Shown here: positions 1 to 8,715 of the stretch, piece after piece | Layout: each line of letters begins with the position of its first letter | Position numbering within the stretch: position 1 is the stretch's first letter | Assembly: GCF_030655665.1 (NCBI RefSeq) | Contig: NZ_JAUSPQ010000008.1 | Location: 62,001-126,000, forward strand | Length of the DNA stretch: 64,000 nt | Source of the DNA: Methanocorpusculum sp. | Lineage (GTDB): Archaea; Halobacteriota; Methanomicrobia; Methanomicrobiales; Methanocorpusculaceae | Reading direction: 5' to 3' | Position numbers and translations under genes: made by a program | Notes under the pieces: generated by a model | The model's database searches: none | Told to the model about the DNA's origin: nothing | The model's input: the letters and a program-made list of their open reading frames with translations, nothing else

Positions 1-1083
1 CCGGACGGGCTTGTTTGTGTTCCTCACGAGGATCTGGTCAGATATCATGTTTCATCCGGGACGACCGGGAAACCGACGGTCGTAGCTTATACCCAAAACG
101 ATATCGATCTCTGGAGTGAGTGCGTTGCCCGCTCGCTTGTTTCGTGCGGGGTTGGAAAAAAGGACGTTTTGCAGGTCTGTTATGGGTACGGTCTTTTCAC
201 CGGCGGTCTTGGACTGCATTACGGCGGAGAGAAGGTCGGCGCGACGGTGATCCCTGCATCGACCGGAAACTCCGAGCGGCAGATCGAACTTATCCAGGAT
301 CTGAAGACAACGGTGATAGCTTGTACTCCCTCATACTTTATCCATCTGATCGATGTGGCGAAGAAAATGGGTGTGGACTTCAACAAGGACACGCTGCTTC
401 GGACCGCGGTTCTCGGGGCAGAACCATGGACGGATGCAATGCGCCGGTATATCTACGCTGAGTCCGGAGTCACGGCACACAATATCTTCGGGACGTCTGA
501 GATATCCGGGCCGATGTTCACGGACTGCAGTGAACTGAACGGTATGCACATCTGCGGAGATATCGCCTACACTGAGATCATCGATCCAAAGACCGGCGAG
601 CAGCTCCCTCCGGGTGAGAAGGGAGAACTGACGATCACGGTCCTGAAAAAGGAGGCGATCCCGATGATCCGGTATCGGATCGGAGATATCACGTCTATCA
701 TTGAAGGAGATTGTGCCTGCGGCAGAACTTCGCCGCGGATCGACCGTCTGCAGGGCAGGGTCGATGATATGCTGATCATCCGCGGGATCAATGTTTTCCC
801 GTCGGCTATCGAGCATGCTCTCTTGAAGAATCCGTATCTCACGAGCCATTTCATGATCGAGGTGTCCAGAACCGGCCCTCTTGACGACATGCTTGTAAGG
901 GTAGAATTAAAGCCTGATGCGATGACAGATAGTATTAACGGTCTCATGGAGATGCAGATGCGTACCGAGCGTGCTCTTCGGGATGCACTGAATGTGTCTG
1001 CGAAGATCGAGCTATGTCCGCCGAACTCCCTCCCGCGTTTTGAGGGTAAAGCAAAACGTGTAATCGATCATCGGGTGATCTAA
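1..1083 (+). CDS. Phenylacetate-CoA ligase family protein, 5'-truncated by the window edge
   Basis: An acyl-adenylate-forming enzyme that activates an aryl acid, typically phenylacetate or a related arylacetate, to its CoA thioester using ATP. The reading frame is open from base 1, so the N-terminus lies outside the window. Visible motifs are the P-loop-like SSGTTGKPT (nt 52-78), FGTSEISGP, YRIGD, the hinge GRVDDMLIIRG and the C-terminal RFEGKAKRV, which carries the usual catalytic lysine. The next gene is an ACT-domain protein starting directly after the stop codon, a common pairing for this family. In methanogens such pairs are thought to feed arylacetates to indolepyruvate oxidoreductase for aromatic amino acid synthesis. 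The exact substrate cannot be read from the sequence. Confidence 0.9.
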   Translation, partial: PDGLVCVPHEDLVRYHVSSGTTGKPTVVAYTQNDIDLWSECVARSLVSCGVGKKDVLQVCYGYGLFTGGLGLHYGGEKVGATVIPASTGNSERQIELIQDLKTTVIACTPSYFIHLIDVAKKMGVDFNKDTLLRTAVLGAEPWTDAMRRYIYAESGVTAHNIFGTSEISGPMFTDCSELNGMHICGDIAYTEIIDPKTGEQLPPGEKGELTITVLKKEAIPMIRYRIGDITSIIEGDCACGRTSPRIDRLQGRVDDMLIIRGINVFPSAIEHALLKNPYLTSHFMIEVSRTGPLDDMLVRVELKPDAMTDSINGLMEMQMRTERALRDALNVSAKIELCPPNSLPRFEGKAKRVIDHRVI

Positions 1084-1518
1084 ATGACGGAAAAATACAT
1101 CATCAAACAGTTGTCGATATTTTCAGAGAATAAGGCTGGAAAACTTGCCGCAATCGCCAAGATTTTTCTTGACACCGGCGTGTCCATTCAGGCATTCAAC
1201 ATTGCCGAAGCAAATAACTTCGGGGTCGTCCGGGCTATCGTAGATAAACCGGAGATCGCGTTCAATGAGTTTGCCAAACAGAATTATGCTTTGCAGTATA
1301 CGGATGTTCTCGCGATCAAAATGAAGGATGTTCCAGGCGGCCTGTATGAAGTGGCAAACCTTCTTGGCGGTCTTAGTATCAACATCGAGTATGCATATGC
1401 ATTCCGTTCCGGAGACTACGGTGCATTGATCGTGAAAGTGACAAATCCGCGTGAAGCAGCATTAAAGATCGTGGAAGCCGGCATCGAACTGCTTCCGGCG
1501 AAAGATTACAACTTCTGA
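1084..1518 (+). CDS. Tandem ACT-domain protein
   Basis: A 144-residue protein that appears to be two ACT domains and nothing else: residues about 5-70 begin with IIKQLSIFSENKAGKLAAIA and residues about 72-140 begin with VLAIKMKDVPGGLYEVANLL. Each has the Gly-rich turn that binds amino acids. Its ATG follows the ligase stop codon with no gap, so the two are surely cotranscribed. The likely role is to sense an aromatic or branched-chain amino acid and regulate the neighbouring acyl-CoA ligase; this rests on family and context. No catalytic domain is present. Confidence 0.9.
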   Translation: MTEKYIIKQLSIFSENKAGKLAAIAKIFLDTGVSIQAFNIAEANNFGVVRAIVDKPEIAFNEFAKQNYALQYTDVLAIKMKDVPGGLYEVANLLGGLSINIEYAYAFRSGDYGALIVKVTNPREAALKIVEAGIELLPAKDYNF

Positions 1519-1530
1519 TCTGAATACTCA

Positions 1531-1560
1531 ATCCCTATTTTTTTAACTTGAAAAAAGAAT
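1531..1560. terminator. Bidirectional oligo-T termination region
   Basis: The 50-base gap between two convergent genes holds a run of seven T at 1538-1544, serving the plus strand, and a run of six A at 1551-1556, which is oligo-T for the minus strand. Archaeal RNA polymerase terminates at such U-tracts without needing a hairpin. Assignment is by position and composition only. Confidence 0.5.
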
Positions 1561-1568
1561 GAAGGGTT

Positions 1569-2372
1569 TTATCCTTTCCTCACCGCGTCGCGGTTTTGCC
1601 GGTAGGATTTCTCTTTTGGATCAAGTTTCATGGCTTGTTCAAATGCAGAGACGGCACTCTCTTTTTGGTTGAGATATGCACAGGCGGCACCCTTGAGACT
1701 CCAGCTTTCGGCATCGTCCGGGGTGAGCAGAAGGACTTTTTCGATCGAAGCAAGACCTGCTTCATATTCTTTGCTTCTGATCTGGAGATTTGCCTGCATT
1801 TTGAGCAGACGGGGATCGTCTGGTTCGGCTGAAAGCCCGGTTCTCAGGGTATCTTTCGCCTTCGCCGCGTCGCCAAGGATGGACTCTGCGTGAGCTTTGT
1901 GCAGATAGGCAAGCGCACAGCCCGGGTCGATCGTGAGGGCCAGTTCTGCCGTTTGCCGGGCTTCGTCCGGGTTACCCGCAAAGATGAGGTACCCTGCTTT
2001 GTTTGCCAGCAGGGTCGGAGAGTAGGGAGCACTCACCAAAGCATCCGAGACTGCAGTGGCGGCCTCGGTGTATTTGCCGGACCCTGCAAGGAATCTGGCA
2101 CGTTCTGCCGGAAACCGATGATCTCCCGGAAACAGTTTTCCAGCGGCGATGTGCGTAGCAAGCGATTCTTTTAACTCTCCGGTCTTTTCAAACAAACAGG
2201 CAAGATTGTACCAGACATCGGGGACGCCCGGCCGAAGTTTGATTGATTCCTGGTAACAGAAGATTGCTCCTTTCTCATCGCCGCTGTTCATTCGTTCGGA
2301 TGCTTCCTTACACCAGAGAACTGGGTCAGAGGGGTTTGCTACCCGGGGTTTTCTGCTCACTTTTTCTCCCAC
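1569..2372 (-). CDS. TPR-repeat protein
   Basis: A 267-residue soluble protein built almost wholly from tetratricopeptide repeats of about 34 residues, with recognisable A-x-x-x-G/N-x-x-L/Y patterns such as GVPDVWYNLACLFEKTGELK and PDDAESWSLKGAACAYLNQK. No signal peptide or membrane segment is visible. Its start overlaps the end of the upstream Hps-RraA gene by 16 bases, so translation is probably coupled. TPR proteins are protein-interaction scaffolds; no partner can be named from sequence. Confidence 0.85.
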   Translation of the reverse strand: MGEKVSRKPRVANPSDPVLWCKEASERMNSGDEKGAIFCYQESIKLRPGVPDVWYNLACLFEKTGELKESLATHIAAGKLFPGDHRFPAERARFLAGSGKYTEAATAVSDALVSAPYSPTLLANKAGYLIFAGNPDEARQTAELALTIDPGCALAYLHKAHAESILGDAAKAKDTLRTGLSAEPDDPRLLKMQANLQIRSKEYEAGLASIEKVLLLTPDDAESWSLKGAACAYLNQKESAVSAFEQAMKLDPKEKSYRQNRDAVRKG

Positions 2373-3640
2373 CGGAGAAGCTGCGAGAGACTGCCGAGCG
2401 TCCCTCCTCTCCGAATCTCTTCCCTGATCCTGACCTCTGTTTTTTGGACCTCGACTGCACGCCGTGCTACTTCGTATGCCCGTTCTCGCGGGATGACGAC
2501 GACACCTGACTGATCCCCGATCAGCCAGTCTCCCGGTCTCACTGCCTGACCGCAGCAGAATATGTCGGCGTTGATCTCGCCAAATCCTTTAGGTTCTCCT
2601 GCATTTGGCTGAATGCTCGTTGCATAAACGGGCGTCGCGAGTGTGGTGATATCGTCCCAGTCACGTATGGCCCCGTCGATAATTATCCCTGCGATCCCTT
2701 TGTTCTCAGCCGAGCGCGTGGCAAGTTCGCCCCACGGCGCTATGTCGGTTCTTTTATCATTGCTGATAACGAGAACATCTCCCGGTCTGCATTCATCAAT
2801 CGCCTGGACCGGTTTTGACCAGTCCCCGCCGAACGTTTGTACAGTGACCGCTTTTCCAATCATTTTCTTCGGAACATACTGAACAAAAAGCCCGCTCATG
2901 GCTCCTTTCCGGTAAAGAGCGTCCGTTACGTTCGGGGCGGATACCTGTTCGAGAAGTTCGCGGATCGTGTCATCCAGACTGATTTTTACCGAGGTTCCCT
3001 CTGTCGGGCGGTCAATCGCATCCCGAACATTTCGAGTGGCCTTGGTGACATCGGCTGCTTTGATGATCGACCCTCCGATGATCACGATGTCAGCTCCCCG
3101 TGCCGCAGCTTTGGATGCCGTTTCTGCATTCAGTCCTCCGGCGACGGCTATTTTGATCGGTAGGTTCCCGAGTTTATCCAGAAGGTCCAGCGGATCCTTC
3201 CCTTCCATCTGCTGGTCGATACCTACATGGGCATTGATGATCTGGACCCCAAGGTCGGCAAGCTCTCTCGCACGCGTGATCACGTCCTCGACATTCATCA
3301 TGTCTGCCATGATCTGCACTCCGTATAGAGAGGCTCCGCGTAAGGCATCTATAATAACTGCGTTATCTGTATTTGCGAGAACGCAGACGATATTTGCTCC
3401 TGCTTTTGCTGCCATCTCGACTTCCATCCCGCCGGTATCGGCAGTTTTCAGGTCAGCAACGAGCGTGGTGGTCGGAAACTGAGCTCGAAGCGAGCGAACG
3501 GCCTGCATTCCTTCACTTTTTACAAGAGGGGTGCCTATTTCTATCCAGTCAGCACCGCCCGCCAGTGCCTCTTCTGCTATTTTTTGTGCCCGCGTAAGTT
3601 CGGTTACGTCAAGGGCCACCTGGAGGATAGGGCTTTGCAT
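2357..3640 (-). CDS. Fused 3-hexulose-6-phosphate synthase / RraA-like protein
   Basis: A two-domain enzyme of about 427 residues. The first half (residues 1-210) is a TIM-barrel 3-hexulose-6-phosphate synthase of the OMP decarboxylase superfamily, with IEIGTPLVKSEG and the ADLKTAD motif. In methanogens it runs in reverse to make ribulose-5-phosphate, and so ribose for nucleotides, where the oxidative pentose phosphate route is missing. The second half (about 225-410) is an RraA/HMG-aldolase-like domain with the metal-site motif GIIIDGAIRD. The start at 3640 is chosen because MQSPILQVALD is where the family begins. An in-frame ATG at 3754 (preceded by TTG at 3757) would add a low-complexity Ser/Pro-rich tail of 38-39 residues. 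A TPR gene follows with a short overlap. Confidence 0.88.
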   Translation of the reverse strand: MQSPILQVALDVTELTRAQKIAEEALAGGADWIEIGTPLVKSEGMQAVRSLRAQFPTTTLVADLKTADTGGMEVEMAAKAGANIVCVLANTDNAVIIDALRGASLYGVQIMADMMNVEDVITRARELADLGVQIINAHVGIDQQMEGKDPLDLLDKLGNLPIKIAVAGGLNAETASKAAARGADIVIIGGSIIKAADVTKATRNVRDAIDRPTEGTSVKISLDDTIRELLEQVSAPNVTDALYRKGAMSGLFVQYVPKKMIGKAVTVQTFGGDWSKPVQAIDECRPGDVLVISNDKRTDIAPWGELATRSAENKGIAGIIIDGAIRDWDDITTLATPVYATSIQPNAGEPKGFGEINADIFCCGQAVRPGDWLIGDQSGVVVIPRERAYEVARRAVEVQKTEVRIREEIRRGGTLGSLSQLLRWEKK

Positions 3641-3825
3641 AGAGAATAGTTTGGAAGGAGAAGGGGATAAGGCTGGCGGGTGAGTAAAAGATACGCTGCG
3701 GTCGACATTAGCGTAAACGATATCATCAGAGTCCTTCGTGGGTGTTTGGTCCATCAAACAGTTTTTTTCAAAAAAGGAGGGAGTTGTGTGACCGAGTCAC
3801 AGATTATTACAACAGATTTTCCTTA

Positions 3826-4068
3826 TTAACGATATCTCTTTTCGAGAAGGAAACACCGTGCATTGGAAGTTTCGGGAGAACATGATCCTTGTAATGTTAA
3901 CAAATGTGAAAGTAATGATCCCATAGGTATCTCACTGCTCCCCTCATAAAGTTCCGCCATGTCGGCAATATACGACGGGCGTTCCGGATAGTGATAAGGG
4001 ATATGATTTTCCCTAGTAAAACTGGTCCGCTTTATTTCCGCTATTACGTTTGTCATTTTTTCATACAT
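3826..4068 (-). CDS. Possible small hypothetical protein (80 aa)
   Basis: An open frame with ATG at 4068 coding for 80 residues with no recognised motif; the middle reads IPYHYPERPSYIADMAELYE. It is the only sizeable frame in the stretch between the Hps gene and the beta-helix gene. There is no convincing ribosome-binding site. It could be a real small protein, a decayed gene or chance; support is weak. Confidence 0.25.
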   Translation of the reverse strand: MYEKMTNVIAEIKRTSFTRENHIPYHYPERPSYIADMAELYEGSSEIPMGSLLSHLLTLQGSCSPETSNARCFLLEKRYR

Positions 4069-4358
4069 CCCAGTGTCATTAAGTCCCTGAGTCCTGAGTT
4101 CAGAGACAATAAGTAATATACATGTTATTATATTTAAATTATTCTCTTTTAAAAAACAATGTTATATTTATACATTATTGTTATTGTGTGTTTTTGCAGG
4201 AGATACCCGATATTTGGGGTTGGAATCTCTGATGTATTGCCGCGGCTTTACGGCGCGTTTCTGTTGTATTGTAAATGTTTCTTATCTCTCCCGAATACTT
4301 TCTAAAAACCCTATGATGACTCATATTTATACCGCAAAAGTGTCTCGGACATACTGTT
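4069..4358. other. AT-rich intergenic region upstream of the partner-switching module
   Basis: About 290 bases of markedly AT-rich DNA with no credible gene. Near its right end, ATATTTATACC (about 4323-4333) lies some 28-35 bases before the ATG at 4359, the distance expected of a TATA box driving a leaderless or very short-leader mRNA. No clear inverted repeat was found. Confidence 0.4.
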
Positions 4359-6773
4359 ATGAATATCAAAAACAAACTATACATCGTACTTGAGGATATG
4401 ACACCGCACATCTATTCCGACGCCCAACTAGTCATGAACGGAAAAATCTACAATTCTGAAGAGAATTGTTACGGAAACGGCTGGAGCTGGGAGGCAGGAT
4501 CTCGGGTTCTTTCACTTTATTCATATCACGGAACTGGGATCGACTGTGTGGGGAATCTCTCTCTCATTACCTCGGGTGCAGAAAATACCATAGTTGGGAA
4601 ACACCGCCCGGGGATACGTGTGCGAAGTGGTGATCTGACTATCCTGGGAGAAGGATCACTCATTCTTACTGATAGTGAAACCGGTATCTGTGTTGATTCG
4701 GGAAAATTGTGCATAACGTCGGTACATGTGGGTATATCCGGCGTGGTATGCGGTATCCATGCACAAAAAGGCATCGCGATCTCCGGCTCGACCATCAGTA
4801 TACTATCTCAGGATACTGGTATCAAATCCGGTTCCTGTGCCGGCATAACCACAGATGCATCATCTCTTCAGATCATTGCGGCCGGTGTCGGCATTGAGTG
4901 TACCGGTCATCTTCAGTTGGATGGGGGGACCCATCTGATCGAGACGCCGGACGGGATAGGGATACATGTCTGTGATGGTTCATGTACTCTCAAAAACTGT
5001 TTCCTGAGGGTTGCCTCCCGGAAGGTAGGGATCATCGTTGGAAAGGGTGATCTGCAGATATCTTCAGTCACTGCCGAAATCAGTGCGGGAACCGGCATTT
5101 CGGTCAGCGGATCACTTATCGGAACAAATCTCCATCTCTTCATCAATGGAGAGGATGCCGGTATCCTCGTCAACGGGGATCTTTGCCGCCTCTCAGACGG
5201 GAGTTGTGCGGTTTTGGGAAATGTGGCGCTATCCTTTTCGAATGACGCCGCTTTCTCTCAGATGAATGTCACGGTCGAAGGGGAATTGACAGGTATCTTA
5301 ACGGGAGCGGGCTTTTGTTTGGAAGACAGCTCTGTTTCTGTCATCAGCGGAAAAGAGACCGGCGTCCGTGTTGGAACAGATATGATCTTTTCCGGCAGGA
5401 GTCTCGAGATCCGGGGCCGAACTGGCCTTGTTGTCAACGGAAATCTTGAGGTATCTCATGGAAATCTGACCTCGATCAATGAAGGTACCGGGATAGATGT
5501 GGGGGGGACATATACCCAGAAGTCCGGTATGATCTGCGGGACCGGAATGGCTGGGGACGGGATACGTGTCGGAAAATTGATGACAGTCCTTGGCGGCAAG
5601 ATCGATGCGACCGGATATTTGACCGGTCTTACTGTTCTCGACGATCTCACTCTTACGTCCGGTCTGCTGGCCGCTTCGGGAAAGACCGGGCTCCGGGTAG
5701 CAGGATCCTTCGAAGATCTCGGGGGATATCTTACGGTATTTGGTGATGAGTTTGGTCTGTATATCTCCGGCGGCATCGCCAGTTTTGGTGATGCGGTCGT
5801 TGATATTGCCGGTGATGTTGCATTCTATACTGGGAATGCCGTGAACATTTCCGGCGGGGCGGTCCAGATATCCGGGCGTTACGCCGGTATCTTCTCCTGC
5901 AGCGGTGATGTCCTGATCCACAGCGGAATGCATGACATATCTGCGGATACCTATGGCATACTGGTTACCTGCGGATCGGTTTATGCAAAGGGCGGGTCCC
6001 TCCAGATAAGAACGACCGATATCGAAGAGAGCTCCAGTGGGGTCTTTCTTGGCAATGGGGATCTTATCGTTTCCGGGACGCATCTGAATATTTCCGGCGG
6101 CATGTATGGGGTGAGGGGCGAACAAAGTACTGTGTCGGTAATGAATTCCGGTCTTGATGCTGAAGGAAGTGTGTGCGGGATCGCAGTAAAACGTCTTTCC
6201 TTCACGGGCGGGACGCTTACCGCATACGGGAAAAAAGCAGCTCTCTGTCTGGAAGATCACGAATCTATCTGTGAAAAAGACATCGTCACCATCTGCGGCA
6301 AATCCGGTGTCAGTGCCGAATCCGGTCCATATGCTGATCAGAAGTATGTTCACCTGTATCCAAAGCATTTTGCCAGGCTCATCATCCCGGCAACTGTCGA
6401 AAGTTTGGATGAGATCGTTCAGTGGGTTGACGCATCACTTCGTCCAAATGGTGTCCCCGAGCCCTTCATCTCAAAGATGACGCTTGTGATCGAAGAGCTG
6501 TTTGTCAATATCGTGAACTATGCCTATCCGAATGAACCTGGCTCTGTGCTCTTTACGATGTATATCGCCCCTTGTCTGAAACTGATCATTTCCGATACCG
6601 GGGTGCCGTTTAATCCACTGGAGTTTTCAGAGCCGGATGTTACGCTGCCGATTGATGATCGCACGGTGGGCGGTTTGGGTATATTCCTGTCTAAAAAACT
6701 GACGGACAGGATCACTTATGAAAGAGTGAACGGAACGAACGTCCTGACCGTTTACAAAAAACTCTATACCTAG
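4359..6773 (+). CDS. Beta-helix-like repeat protein fused to an RsbW-type histidine-kinase-like ATPase
   Basis: An 804-residue protein with two parts. Residues about 50-650 hold roughly 25 imperfect repeats of 22-27 residues with the pattern G-I/V/L-x-V-x-G-D/S-L-x-I, for example PGIRVRSGDLTI, TGISVSGSL, AGILVNGDL and TGLVVNGNLEV; this suggests a right-handed beta-helix. Residues about 674-804 form a GHKL ATPase of the anti-sigma-factor serine kinase kind: N-box EELFVNIVNYAYP (E712/E713, N717), G1 box SDTG (745-748) and G2 GGLGIF (771-776). There is no signal peptide or membrane segment, so it should be cytoplasmic. The next gene is a STAS antagonist 27 bases on, the normal substrate of such kinases, and a PP2C phosphatase lies beyond on the other strand. 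What the repeat part senses or scaffolds is unknown. Confidence 0.85.
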   Translation: MNIKNKLYIVLEDMTPHIYSDAQLVMNGKIYNSEENCYGNGWSWEAGSRVLSLYSYHGTGIDCVGNLSLITSGAENTIVGKHRPGIRVRSGDLTILGEGSLILTDSETGICVDSGKLCITSVHVGISGVVCGIHAQKGIAISGSTISILSQDTGIKSGSCAGITTDASSLQIIAAGVGIECTGHLQLDGGTHLIETPDGIGIHVCDGSCTLKNCFLRVASRKVGIIVGKGDLQISSVTAEISAGTGISVSGSLIGTNLHLFINGEDAGILVNGDLCRLSDGSCAVLGNVALSFSNDAAFSQMNVTVEGELTGILTGAGFCLEDSSVSVISGKETGVRVGTDMIFSGRSLEIRGRTGLVVNGNLEVSHGNLTSINEGTGIDVGGTYTQKSGMICGTGMAGDGIRVGKLMTVLGGKIDATGYLTGLTVLDDLTLTSGLLAASGKTGLRVAGSFEDLGGYLTVFGDEFGLYISGGIASFGDAVVDIAGDVAFYTGNAVNISGGAVQISGRYAGIFSCSGDVLIHSGMHDISADTYGILVTCGSVYAKGGSLQIRTTDIEESSSGVFLGNGDLIVSGTHLNISGGMYGVRGEQSTVSVMNSGLDAEGSVCGIAVKRLSFTGGTLTAYGKKAALCLEDHESICEKDIVTICGKSGVSAESGPYADQKYVHLYPKHFARLIIPATVESLDEIVQWVDASLRPNGVPEPFISKMTLVIEELFVNIVNYAYPNEPGSVLFTMYIAPCLKLIISDTGVPFNPLEFSEPDVTLPIDDRTVGGLGIFLSKKLTDRITYERVNGTNVLTVYKKLYT

Positions 6774-6800
6774 TGTCTAAAAAAAGGGAGAACGAAATCT

Positions 6801-7097
6801 ATGAAAATCACAAAAACTGTTAAAGAATCCAAACTAATCCTTGAGCTGGATGGTAAACTCGATACTCGAAGCGCTCCTGAGTTTCGAAGGTGTGCCGAGT
6901 CGTCCCTTGATGGGATCTCCGCAATTACGCTCAATTTTGCAAAACTTACCTACATGTCCAGTGTGGGTCTTTCGATCATTCTGACCCTGAAAAAGCAGCT
7001 TGGTCCTGCCGGGACATTAGTGATAATCAATGCTCACGGTCTGGTCCGTGAAGTCTTTGAGATTTCGGGGTTCGATGATCTTCTGGCAAAAGAGTAA
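6801..7097 (+). CDS. STAS-domain anti-sigma-factor-antagonist-like protein
   Basis: A 98-residue single STAS domain of the SpoIIAA/RsbV type. The central KLTYMSSVGLSIIL carries the expected phospho-acceptor; by alignment with the DSxGL / ISSAGL motif this is Ser54, with Ser53 beside it. In bacteria the RsbW-type kinase phosphorylates this serine and a PP2C phosphatase removes it, switching the binding partner. Here the probable kinase is the gene just upstream and the probable phosphatase the gene just downstream. GGGAG about 12 bases before the ATG is a plausible ribosome-binding site. Archaea lack sigma factors, so the final target must be something else. Confidence 0.92.
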   Translation: MKITKTVKESKLILELDGKLDTRSAPEFRRCAESSLDGISAITLNFAKLTYMSSVGLSIILTLKKQLGPAGTLVIINAHGLVREVFEISGFDDLLAKE

Positions 7098-7136
7098 GTA
7101 AGAAAAGCTGTGTTTTGGGTTTAATTCCTTTTTTTG

Positions 7137-8585
7137 TTATTCTCCAGTGTATCTGACCGCGAGCATCGTCATATCGTCTGCTTGTATGCTTCCTCCGGCA
7201 AAGACGTTTATATCTTCAGTTACCGAATTGATCATATTTTGCGGATCTTCTGATCTCTGCACGATCGAAAGGAGCCGGTCCATTCCGTACATTTCGCCAT
7301 TTTTGTTCTGTGCATCCGTTACTCCGTCAGTGTACATAAACAGCGTATCAGTTCTCTTCAGAACTGTTCGATGATCTATGTATTCGTGGTCCATAATTCC
7401 AAGTCCTGGTGCTTTTTCACAGACAAGCGAGTCACATGTTCCACCTGTGCAGAGTATTGGGGGATTGTGTCCGGCACATGAATAGGTGAATCGGCCGGTT
7501 TTGAGGTTAAGCAGCCCGAGAAAGATCGTGACGAACCTGCAGGTGTCATTGTTTTCCATAATTTCCTGGTTAACTATGGTGAGCATCCTGCCGGGTTGGG
7601 TAAATAATGCCCGCACTGACATCTTGATCATGGTTTTGACACGCATCATCATGAGTGCTGCAGAAATGCCTTTGCCTGATACATCGGCAATGACAAAGGC
7701 AAGATGATAGTCCCCGATCCGGATAATATCATAGAAATCTCCACCCACTCCATCTGATTCAGAGATCGATGCAAATATTTCTGCTCCCGGTATGTTTTCA
7801 AATCGTGCGGGTGATGGGAGAATGCTCGACTGCAGATCATGTGCAAGGAGCATCTCTTCATCGATATGGATCTGTTTGATGGCCTTTTTTATCCCGTATA
7901 ATACTTGCATATTGAGCAGAATAACCATGATGATGAAAATGATTTTGGTTGTTATTTCCGGAATGAAAAATATGTTCCCTTCCTGACTATTCCACAGGCA
8001 GCAGATGACTGCATAGGTCAGATAGATCGCGAGGGGGATGAACAGGACATTTCGAAAATCCCCACGCAGGTCTCTGTTTGTTTCCTGCATTGTTTTGATC
8101 AGGAAACGATTCGTCAGGATCAGACCGATCGTCAGAATTATCAAAATCAGAACGCAAGTTGCAAACTTCAGTTGATAGAGATCCCAGGGAAAGATCATAT
8201 GCACGATACTAAACGACAGATCAGAGCTGCTCAGACCGATAAAAAGAATAAACGATGCTATGAAGATTTTGGAAGATATGGTTCCGCGGTATATCCGCCA
8301 TGACACAAAAATAAACCAGATGCCGACCACTGCTACAAACAGGCTGTCTGCAATAAAAGAAATGAAATCATATCCGCTTGGTATGAGGAAAACAAGCGCC
8401 TCGTAGATTACATCAACTAAAGAGGTTAGAACAACAAGTGTCAGAAATCCTCCTGTCCAGAGTAATGCAGTGTGCAGATGGGGATATCTTCGTGTCAGGG
8501 TTAGATCCACCATGGCTGCGCAAAATCCCCAAACTAGGGCGAGCATACCCATGGAACTTATCCAGTTTAGGAGAAAATCATTCAT
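7137..8585 (-). CDS. Membrane-anchored SpoIIE/RsbU-type PP2C serine phosphatase
   Basis: A 482-residue protein. The first 235 or so residues form about seven hydrophobic segments, with no known sensor domain recognised. The C-terminal part is a PP2C-type phosphatase of the SpoIIE family with GGDFYD (281-286), IADVSGKGISAALMM, CAGHNPP, MYTDGVTDAQN and the final ADDMTML, so all metal-binding aspartates are present. The role inferred from context is to dephosphorylate the STAS protein encoded next door, coupling a membrane signal to the partner switch. It is convergent with the STAS gene (39-base gap), so kinase and phosphatase are made from separate transcripts. Confidence 0.92.
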   Translation of the reverse strand: MNDFLLNWISSMGMLALVWGFCAAMVDLTLTRRYPHLHTALLWTGGFLTLVVLTSLVDVIYEALVFLIPSGYDFISFIADSLFVAVVGIWFIFVSWRIYRGTISSKIFIASFILFIGLSSSDLSFSIVHMIFPWDLYQLKFATCVLILIILTIGLILTNRFLIKTMQETNRDLRGDFRNVLFIPLAIYLTYAVICCLWNSQEGNIFFIPEITTKIIFIIMVILLNMQVLYGIKKAIKQIHIDEEMLLAHDLQSSILPSPARFENIPGAEIFASISESDGVGGDFYDIIRIGDYHLAFVIADVSGKGISAALMMMRVKTMIKMSVRALFTQPGRMLTIVNQEIMENNDTCRFVTIFLGLLNLKTGRFTYSCAGHNPPILCTGGTCDSLVCEKAPGLGIMDHEYIDHRTVLKRTDTLFMYTDGVTDAQNKNGEMYGMDRLLSIVQRSEDPQNMINSVTEDINVFAGGSIQADDMTMLAVRYTGE

Positions 8586-8715
8586 ACGCTATCATAATAT
8601 ACAATAGGTATGGTTAACACATAATAGTTTACCTCAATTTTACGGGAAAATTTATGCCATTTGGGTGCCGATATGATGCTCCGATTATTGCATCATTGCG
8701 GCAAAGAAATACATC

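Noticed and set aside
5298-6368. A 356-codon open frame on the minus strand
   Set aside because: It is antisense to the repeat region of the beta-helix protein; the repeats make long open frames on both strands. No motif was seen.
4359-6380. Possible tandem DNA repeat or CRISPR-like array in the beta-helix gene
   Set aside because: The periodicity is at the protein level only (22-27 residues). The DNA repeats are not identical, and there are no constant repeats with variable spacers.
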